From Limnochordia bacterium (GTDB lineage: Bacteria > Bacillota > Limnochordia > Darwinibacteriales > DTU012), in contig SKHL01000276.1 of NCBI GenBank assembly GCA_007116995.1, positions 1 through 7,902 of the forward strand: 7,902 bases of DNA, in the 5' to 3' direction. Positions 1-3,945 of the stretch are shown here, piece by piece. The notes beneath the pieces are model-generated. The model worked only from the letters and a program-made list of their open reading frames with translations, did no database searches and was not told the DNA's origin. The stretch's first letter is position 1. The number at the start of each line of letters is the position of its first letter. The position numbers and the translations under genes are program-made.

Positions 1-83
1 CTTGTGCCATAGTATCCTGTGACTATTGCATAAATGGTAGTCAAAATTGCCGAAAATAAGGCAATGGTTCCAATTGAGGCCAT
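1..83 (-). CDS. ccmF: CcmF-like cytochrome c heme lyase subunit, N-terminal fragment
   Basis: Only the first 27 codons are in the window; the gene continues past the left edge. The visible protein starts MASIGTIALFSAILTTIYAI and continues as a hydrophobic segment ending near VTGYYGT, as expected of the first membrane helix of CcmF. CcmF is the polytopic membrane protein that moves heme from holo-CcmE onto apocytochrome c in System I. The ATG is preceded at 91-97 by AAAGGAG with a 7-base spacer, and this site lies inside the end of ccmE. The gap to the ccmE stop is 2 bases, so the two are almost certainly co-transcribed and translationally coupled. The name rests on the short N-terminus plus the ccmE context; another polytopic membrane protein cannot be fully excluded. 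Confidence 0.72.
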   Translation of the reverse strand, partial: MASIGTIALFSAILTTIYAIVTGYYGT

Positions 84-85
84 GG

Positions 86-481
86 CTATACTCCTTTATC
101 ATCGGGCTCATATTTTGATGGGCACTGGAGCATTAACTTACTTACAGTAAAAACGCCTTGTTCAGATAGGCGGCCCTCGACTATTACTTCGTTAGCATGG
201 AGGAAGTTATCTGGGGCTGGTCTCCCATAAACCGCATCAAGCTGGTGGGTACCGTCTGTCAAGGTAAACTCCAAGAGAGGTACGTGCTGAGTAAATATCA
301 CACTATCTCTAGTTAATTCACCCTTGACCCGCATTAACCGGTGGGTATTCACTGGATTGGTTACTAGTTCCTCAATGGTGTAATAATAGGCTGCACTGTT
401 ATACATAGTCACGAAGATTCCTGCTATGCACAGCATAATAGCGCTAACTAAGAGCAGCGTTATTAATGTACCCGTTCTCAT
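86..481 (-). CDS. ccmE: CcmE, periplasmic-side heme chaperone, cysteine (CxxxY) type
   Basis: CcmE carries heme from the CcmABCD release complex to CcmF during cytochrome c maturation. The 131-residue protein has one N-terminal membrane anchor (about residues 5-28), then a small beta-barrel (OB-fold) region with the family signatures RVKGEL (51-56), FTLTDGTH (72-79), VYGRPAPDNF (84-93) and VIVEGRLSEQGVF (99-111). The heme-attachment motif of classical CcmE is HxxxY. Here it reads CPSKY, with Cys120 and Tyr124, so histidine is replaced by cysteine. This variant is known from Desulfovibrio and archaeal Ccm systems that can lack CcmG/CcmH. The ATG has an AAGGAAG ribosome site at 488-494. It is the first gene of its operon: the upstream decarboxylase unit ends in a terminator at 625-658, and ccmF follows after 2 bases. 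No clear promoter was recognised at 482-620. Confidence 0.9.
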   Translation of the reverse strand: MRTGTLITLLLVSAIMLCIAGIFVTMYNSAAYYYTIEELVTNPVNTHRLMRVKGELTRDSVIFTQHVPLLEFTLTDGTHQLDAVYGRPAPDNFLHANEVIVEGRLSEQGVFTVSKLMLQCPSKYEPDDKGV

Positions 482-624
482 AGTATTCTTCCTTCCACTA
501 CGGATTAACAGATATACTTGATGTTCTAGCTAACACCTGTCTAGTAAAATCTTCCTTATTTTAAGCTATTCTGCTTGGATCTATGCAAGGTTTCTAGATT
601 CAGTGCTAACTCGAATACGAGCAC
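482..624. other. Short leader/promoter region of the ccm operon
   Basis: This 143-base stretch between the terminator and ccmE should hold the ccm operon promoter, but I could not pick a convincing sigma-A site. The best -10-like hexamer on the minus strand is TAAAAT, with only a poor TTGCAT at a 19-base spacing. An inverted repeat (GTGCT at 603-607, AGCAC at 620-624) surrounds a CTCG/CGAG pair just after the terminator T tract and could be a regulator site or chance. No open frame of note is seen. Confidence 0.35.
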
Positions 625-658
625 AAAAAAAGCTCTGTTACAAAAATGCAACCGAGCT
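625..658 (-). terminator. Intrinsic terminator after the decarboxylase gene
   Basis: Read on the minus strand, AGCTCGGTTGCA (658-647) pairs with TGTAACAGAGCT (642-631) around a TTTT loop: 12 pairs with one mismatch and one G-T wobble. A run of T follows (630-625). It lies about 45 bases past the decarboxylase stop codon and separates that unit from the ccm operon. The reverse orientation would have a weaker T tract, so minus-strand action is the main reading. Confidence 0.88.
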
Positions 659-703
659 CTTGCTTTACCCCAAAATGAGATATATAAAGACTATAGGTCT
701 TGC

Positions 704-2164
704 TTATGCCATTCCTAACACACGGATGTGGTCAACATAGGGATCCACAGCCCCCTGTAATTCACAATCCTCTGCTTTTAGTACCTTGATATACTCAGTG
801 ATTTCAGTGGTAATTTTTTCGCCCATACAGATAACAGGTATTCCTGGGGGATAGGCCATAATCATTTCACCGGCTATCTCACCATCGGCCTGTTCTAGTC
901 GCACAACTTTTTTGGGACTATAGAAAGCGTCTCGAGGTGAGACAATCATTTTTGGAGTCTGAGGGATGATGGTGCTCATCCGGTCTTGGCCTTTTGGACA
1001 GTTAGCGACCATGTCTTTAAATGCATTGATCAATGTCCCTACAGTTTCTTTGGTATCACCAATGCTAATATAGGGGAGTACATTGTAGATATCGGATAAC
1101 TCAATCTGAATGTTGTATTGCTGTCGTAAGATGCGCTCTGCTTCATATCCAGTCAAACCTAGACCTCGTAGGCACACAATGAGTTTCGTCTCGTCAATGT
1201 CATGAAACCCGGGACGTCCCATTAACTCTCTTCCAGGCACATATAAACCGTCTAACTGGTTGATTTCTTCTCTAGCCCAACGAGCTAATGCCAGGGTTTC
1301 TTCAAGCAATTCGTGGCCCTTAAGGGCCATCTGCTTGCGCGCGAGATCCAGAGAACAGAGTAGCAAATAAGAGGCACTAGTGGTATAACTCAAAGATAAA
1401 GATTGCTTAACTGCATGTTGTTCGATCAAGTCTCCGCGAATTAATAGGGCAGCCGACTGGGTTAAAGAACCACTAGTCTTGTGTAGACTTACCGCACTCA
1501 TATCAGCGCCTACTTCCATCGCAGTTAAGGGAAAGTCATCATGAAAGGGCATGTGAGCTCCGTGGGCTTCGTCCACTAACACAGCCATTTGGGAGCGATG
1601 GGCAAGACGGACGATAGATTTCAAATCCGGTGCCATACCATAATATGATGGATTAATTACGAATACCGCCTTGGCATGGGGATGATCTCGAATGGTTTGG
1701 CGCATGGTTTCGACAGAAACCCCCGTAGCAATACCCAACCGTTCGTCAATCTCCGGCTGTACATAGACGGGCATAGCCCCACTAAGAATAATTGCACCAA
1801 TAGTGGATTTATGCGCATTTCGGGGGATAATTACTTGATCCCCAGGATTGCAGGCACTCATAATCATCGTATGGACGCCAGAAGTGGCCCCATTAACTAA
1901 TAAAAAGGCATGTTCTGCACCGAAGGCCTGGGCGAGTAAATGCTCTGCTTCTTGAATAACACCGGTAGGATTGTTGGCAAAGTCTAAATCGCGCATGCCA
2001 TTTAAATCCATCTTCATCGCAGTTTCACCGATATATGCTGTCAGTTCTTCTAGTCCGTGTCCATGTTTATGGCCGGGGACATGAAAGGGGATGATATCAT
2101 CAGCAATATACCGTTTTACCGCTTCAAAGATAGGTGTTTTTGATTGATCAACTTTATTGAACAA
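704..2164 (-). CDS. speA: Orn/Lys/Arg decarboxylase, short Bacillus SpeA-type (PLP-dependent)
   Basis: A cytoplasmic PLP enzyme of the fold-I Orn/Lys/Arg decarboxylase family that removes CO2 from a basic amino acid to give a polyamine precursor. The 486 residues match the short form (Bacillus SpeA is about 490), which lacks the N-terminal wing domain of the roughly 710-residue Escherichia coli enzymes. Visible signatures are FHVPGHKHG (27-35), the cofactor phosphate loop NGATSG (91-96), DEAHGAH (198-204), the Schiff-base lysine in SLHK (Lys229), and the C-terminal domain motif AYPPGIPVICMGE (437-449). I start at TTG 2164: AAGGAGG at 2174-2180 lies 9 bases upstream. A longer frame from TTG 2200 would translate that ribosome site and add 12 unlike residues. 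The ATG at 2173-2171 is out of frame. Arginine is the likely substrate by analogy, but lysine or ornithine cannot be excluded, so the symbol is tentative. Confidence 0.88.
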   Translation of the reverse strand: MFNKVDQSKTPIFEAVKRYIADDIIPFHVPGHKHGHGLEELTAYIGETAMKMDLNGMRDLDFANNPTGVIQEAEHLLAQAFGAEHAFLLVNGATSGVHTMIMSACNPGDQVIIPRNAHKSTIGAIILSGAMPVYVQPEIDERLGIATGVSVETMRQTIRDHPHAKAVFVINPSYYGMAPDLKSIVRLAHRSQMAVLVDEAHGAHMPFHDDFPLTAMEVGADMSAVSLHKTSGSLTQSAALLIRGDLIEQHAVKQSLSLSYTTSASYLLLCSLDLARKQMALKGHELLEETLALARWAREEINQLDGLYVPGRELMGRPGFHDIDETKLIVCLRGLGLTGYEAERILRQQYNIQIELSDIYNVLPYISIGDTKETVGTLINAFKDMVANCPKGQDRMSTIIPQTPKMIVSPRDAFYSPKKVVRLEQADGEIAGEMIMAYPPGIPVICMGEKITTEITEYIKVLKAEDCELQGAVDPYVDHIRVLGMA

Positions 2165-2173
2165 AGCATAATG

Positions 2174-2180
2174 CCTCCTT
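2174..2180 (-). promoter_or_regulatory. Ribosome binding site that fixes the decarboxylase start
   Basis: AAGGAGG on the minus strand is a perfect anti-16S match. With a 9-base spacer it points to the in-frame TTG at 2164-2162. The upstream TTG at 2200-2198 has no such site. The only nearby ATG (2173-2171) touches the ribosome site and is out of frame with the conserved protein. Confidence 0.85.
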
Positions 2181-2186
2181 GTGTAG

Positions 2187-2215
2187 ATAGTATATATCAA
2201 TAGACTATATTACAA
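2187..2215 (-). promoter_or_regulatory. Operator-like palindrome over a weak promoter upstream of the decarboxylase
   Basis: Arms at 2187-2195 (ATAGTATAT on the plus strand) and 2200-2208 (ATAGACTAT) form an imperfect 22-base palindrome, 8 of 9 positions matching, around ATCA. It overlaps a possible minus-strand promoter: a -10-like TATACT (2194-2189) with TTGTAA (2215-2210) 15 bases upstream. The spacing is short, and transcription would begin almost at the ribosome site, so the promoter is weakly supported. The palindrome suits a dimeric repressor, but the region is AT-rich and chance symmetry is possible. Confidence 0.3.
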
Positions 2216-2238
2216 AAAATCTAACAGTGCATATGTTT

Positions 2239-2829
2239 TTAATCCTGGCTAACTTCCTCCTCAAGACGCTTCATTTCTTTACTACACTGGGCTAACTGTT
2301 TTTTTGCCATTTTCATAAATGTCTTCACCTCTTCTTGACGATGCTCTGCTCTCTCTGCACTCTGGCGAACACATTCGTTATATACGTCTAATGCTTGATT
2401 TATTTCTGTCCGCAATTCATTTATGCGTTTATCGGTGTACTGGGTGGAAGCATCTTGGCCAGATCGAATGAAGGCATAATTGTCTACAAGTAGTTCTTGA
2501 TAGAATTCATTTGTTTCGAACAACCCAGGACAGACCAGTTCCACACAGATTGGATCCTCATTTTTGGCAATTACAGATGCAAAGGTCATGGGATCGGGAA
2601 CAGAAACCTCATTTACTGTGGCATGAAAGCCAGGGCCTGGCCATAAACGGGCCTTCGTACTCAAAAGGCGCAGAGCGATAGGTGCACCACTTAATTCCCG
2701 CACAAAATGTACACGATCAGTTACCCCGACTAACAATCCAAGTGTGAACATATAAAGAGGATCGGGAGGGAGATAATTGGCAAAATCATAGAGTAAATTT
2801 AGTTTTTCCGCTTGAATATCTTTGTCCAT
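2239..2829 (-). CDS. Unrecognised 196-residue soluble protein with charged helical C-terminus
   Basis: I do not recognise this family. It has no signal peptide and no convincing membrane segment. Residues 1-125 look globular: a helical start, a hydrophobic patch MFTLGLLVGVTDRVHFV (27-43), a Gly/Pro-rich turn ARLWPGPGFHATV (60-72), and a strand-like VSVPDP and ICVELVCPGLF region. Residues from about 130 to 194 are rich in Glu, Lys, Arg and Gln with few breaks, which suggests a long helix or coiled coil. Cysteines occur at 95, 100, 153 and 182, without a metal-binding spacing. The ATG at 2829 has only a poor ribosome site (GTGAG, about 12 bases upstream), unlike its strongly marked neighbours. 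It sits between the FMN protein (139-base gap) and the decarboxylase (74-base gap), all in the same direction, with no clear terminator on either side. Read-through from the 3406-3434 promoter is therefore possible. That it is a real gene is likely from length and position. Confidence 0.75.
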   Translation of the reverse strand: MDKDIQAEKLNLLYDFANYLPPDPLYMFTLGLLVGVTDRVHFVRELSGAPIALRLLSTKARLWPGPGFHATVNEVSVPDPMTFASVIAKNEDPICVELVCPGLFETNEFYQELLVDNYAFIRSGQDASTQYTDKRINELRTEINQALDVYNECVRQSAERAEHRQEEVKTFMKMAKKQLAQCSKEMKRLEEEVSQD

Positions 2830-2968
2830 ATTGTATCAGCTCACTTATAAAAGTTGATCGTTTTTCATTGTTGTGGTCAATCAAATAGGTAATCTTATGC
2901 CTCGGTGACAGTAACTATAGCGTCTAGATGCAAACCTAGGGGCGTGGTTCCTTGCTCGTCTGAATTTT

Positions 2969-3367
2969 TTACTGGACGAGGGCATTTTCTACTGCTTTTA
3001 GAAATGCTTTACTAGAAGCGGTCGCGCCAGAGGTAATATCCACAGCTAAATCTTGTTGCGTAAGAATAGACTCAATCAGAGAATTAATCGGTTCATCCAT
3101 ATGGAAAGCTTGGCTTTTTTTGGGGAGTATTTCGATAATCTGGTGACCTATCACAGTTACGTCCACTTGGTTTGACCAGCGATAGCCAAGATACTCACCT
3201 GTATATACTCCGTCATCTACCTCAGCTAAGTTAATCTCACCAATTTCTAGATTGAGTGTTTCATTCAATCCTCGCGTCATATAATACATGCTGGTTCCAA
3301 AGAGTACTAAAAGAAGGAGAACGACGAAGCCTACTATTTTTAGCACCGATACTATATGTCTATGCAA
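2969..3367 (-). CDS. Membrane-anchored FMN-binding domain protein (covalent flavin type)
   Basis: A 132-residue protein with one N-terminal membrane anchor (about residues 5-28, ending SMYYM), followed by a small FMN-binding domain (PF04205 type). The domain shows DDGVYTGEYLGYRW (51-64) and ends with DITSGATASS (110-119). SGATxSS is the site where ApbE-type transferases attach FMN by a phosphoester bond to the threonine (Thr116 here), as in RnfG and NqrC. The catalytic domain should lie outside the cytoplasmic membrane and pass electrons; its partners are unknown, and no apbE or rnf gene is in the window. I start at TTG 3367, with AAAGGAGG at 3376-3383 eight bases upstream. The longer frame from 3493 adds 42 polar residues before the membrane anchor, runs through this ribosome site and begins upstream of the promoter at 3406-3434. 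Confidence 0.87.
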   Translation of the reverse strand: MHRHIVSVLKIVGFVVLLLLVLFGTSMYYMTRGLNETLNLEIGEINLAEVDDGVYTGEYLGYRWSNQVDVTVIGHQIIEILPKKSQAFHMDEPINSLIESILTQQDLAVDITSGATASSKAFLKAVENALVQ

Positions 3368-3375
3368 TGCCTCAA

Positions 3376-3383
3376 CCTCCTTT
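3376..3383 (-). promoter_or_regulatory. Ribosome binding site that fixes the FMN-protein start
   Basis: AAAGGAGG on the minus strand with an 8-base spacer to TTG 3367-3365. It places the membrane anchor at residue 5, a normal position, and removes 42 residues with no family resemblance. Confidence 0.85.
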
Positions 3384-3405
3384 TCCCATTTCCTGTGCCA
3401 CCCTG

Positions 3406-3434
3406 ATAATACCATAGGATGGGTGAAGTCGCAA
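3406..3434 (-). promoter_or_regulatory. Sigma-A type promoter for the FMN-binding protein gene
   Basis: On the minus strand, -35 TTGCGA (3434-3429, 4 of 6 consensus bases) and -10 TATTAT (3411-3406, 5 of 6) are separated by exactly 17 bases. Transcription would start near 3399, giving a leader of about 30 bases that contains the ribosome site at 3376-3383. This is the best sigma-A site seen in the window and supports the short TTG-start gene model. Confidence 0.62.
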
Positions 3435-3546
3435 TATGGTAAAGCAGATGACCTAGCATGAAAAAATATTCTCTTTAAGAAGCACCAGATCAATATGTTA
3501 AATATTTATAAAAAGCGAGGCGTTTTTCGTATTATTTTATATCTTG

Positions 3547-3585
3547 ATTTGCGTAAATCGGCAAATGCTTGCCTAGAAAAAGGCA
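3547..3585. repeat. Two adjacent small inverted repeats
   Basis: ATTTGC (3547-3552) and GCAAAT (3561-3566) are perfect 6-base arms around an 8-base loop. Four bases later TGCCT (3570-3574) and AGGCA (3581-3585) form 5-base arms around a 6-base loop. As RNA these would be two tandem hairpins; as DNA they could be protein sites. Each is short enough to arise by chance. Confidence 0.35.
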
Positions 3586-3605
3586 GAAACACACATTGTG
3601 AAAAA

Positions 3606-3683
3606 AATATCTAATATTTGATCCCAAAGATACTGGTTTGTCTTAGGAAATAGGCAGGACTTTTGACTTGTAATATCTAATAT
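3606..3683. repeat. Direct repeat AATATCTAATAT, two copies 66 bases apart
   Basis: The 12-base word AATATCTAATAT is at 3606-3617 and again at 3672-3683. The word is itself nearly symmetric (AATAT-CTA-ATATT in the first copy). The start-to-start distance of 66 bases is close to six helical turns. It may be a pair of regulator sites, or a low-complexity coincidence in AT-rich DNA. Confidence 0.4.
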
Positions 3684-3721
3684 CCATAGGTGTAAGTACG
3701 GTAATCACAGGGTCTTACTTT

Positions 3722-3739
3722 ATATAGCTTGCGCTATAT
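3722..3739 (+). repeat. Perfect small hairpin ATATAGC-TTGC-GCTATAT
   Basis: ATATAGC (3722-3728) and GCTATAT (3733-3739) pair perfectly around the 4-base loop TTGC. It is not followed by a T tract, so it is not a terminator. It directly precedes the larger paired region at 3750-3816 and may be part of the same RNA structure. Confidence 0.5.
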
Positions 3740-3749
3740 TACGGATTTC

Positions 3750-3816
3750 GGCGGTTAATCGGGAATTCAGGTAGCTTTTGCGCGTTCTGACGCTATCCGC
3801 CTTATCCCGAATTCCC
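3750..3816 (+). other. Compact region with competing stems or a pseudoknot, in the nifJ upstream DNA
   Basis: Three sets of complementary arms overlap here. GGGAATTC (3761-3768) pairs with GAATTCCC (3809-3816), enclosing GGTAGC (3770-3775) with GCTATC (3792-3797). GGCGG (3750-3754) pairs with CCGCC (3797-3801). TCGGGA (3759-3764) pairs with TCCCGA (3805-3810). The last two stems interleave, as in an H-type pseudoknot, and both compete with the first. No T tract follows, so this is not an intrinsic terminator. A regulatory leader or small RNA is an inference from pairing alone. Confidence 0.4.
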
Positions 3817-3861
3817 CAAGTATGTGGTTATGGAAGCGAGAATCTGAAAATGATTGTTTGA

Positions 3862-3903
3862 TGCCTAGTTAGGCAGTTACGCAGTCAAGCACGGATTGAA
3901 TCC
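3862..3903. promoter_or_regulatory. Two palindromes upstream of nifJ, operator candidates
   Basis: TGCCTA (3862-3867) and TAGGCA (3870-3875) are perfect arms around GT. GGATT-G-AATCC (3893-3903) is a second perfect palindrome, with CAC and GTG flanks offset by one base. They end 43 bases before the nifJ start. Their position suits a transcription factor acting on nifJ, but no promoter could be fixed relative to them. Confidence 0.35.
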
Positions 3904-3925
3904 TGTGACACCAGATATATATTTT

Positions 3926-3944
3926 AAAGGAGGCTTTTATGTAG
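3926..3944 (+). promoter_or_regulatory. nifJ ribosome binding site with a minimal ATG-TAG start-stop
   Basis: AAAGGAGG (3926-3933) is a perfect ribosome site. Five bases downstream is ATG (3939-3941) followed at once by the stop TAG (3942-3944). The real nifJ ATG starts at 3946, one base after that stop and 12 bases from the ribosome site, in a different frame. The nearer ATG has the more favourable spacing, so ribosomes may begin there, stop and restart at nifJ. Confidence 0.65.
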
Positions 3945-3945
3945 T

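Larger units (their letters stand above)
3435..3925. other. Non-coding region between divergent genes, rich in inverted repeats
   Basis: About 490 bases with no convincing gene, between the FMN-protein promoter and the nifJ ribosome site. It is AT-rich at its left end and more GC-rich around 3740-3820. It holds several inverted repeats, a 12-base direct repeat and repeated TGCCTA hexamers, listed separately. A plausible nifJ promoter was not found: TTGACT at 3664-3669 is a good -35 but has no -10 at the right distance. The region may hold the nifJ promoter and a structured leader or a small RNA. I do not recognise any known riboswitch or T-box signature. Confidence 0.5.

Noticed and set aside
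1676..1900. 74-codon plus-strand frame inside the decarboxylase gene
   Set aside because: It is antisense to well-conserved decarboxylase sequence, with no ribosome site or motif.
2212..2237. Possible weak terminator after the 196-residue gene (AACA/TGTT arms and a T6 run)
   Set aside because: A four-pair AT-rich stem is too weak to count as a terminator.
2955..2980. CTCGTC/GACGAG inverted repeat spanning the stop codon of the FMN-protein gene
   Set aside because: On the minus strand the A-run lies in the loop and no T tract follows, so it is not an intrinsic terminator; six-base arms alone are weak.
3510..3527. AAAAAGCGAGGCGTTTTT as a two-way terminator
   Set aside because: The stem has only two G-C pairs plus a wobble and a 3-base loop, and it lies between divergent rather than convergent genes, so a terminator is not expected.
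3495..3614. 39-codon plus-strand open frame beginning MLNIYKKRGV
   Set aside because: It has no good ribosome site (only AAGAAG about 13 bases upstream), no recognisable motif, and crosses the inverted repeats of the intergenic region.
3596..3615. TTGTGAAA resembling a half site for the redox repressor Rex
   Set aside because: The matching second half (TTTCACAA) is absent, so the site is not supported.
3896..3923. Promoter-like TTGAAT, 16 bases, TATATT just before nifJ
   Set aside because: Transcription would start inside the nifJ ribosome site (3926-3933), leaving an mRNA without a usable site. It is more likely AT-rich coincidence.
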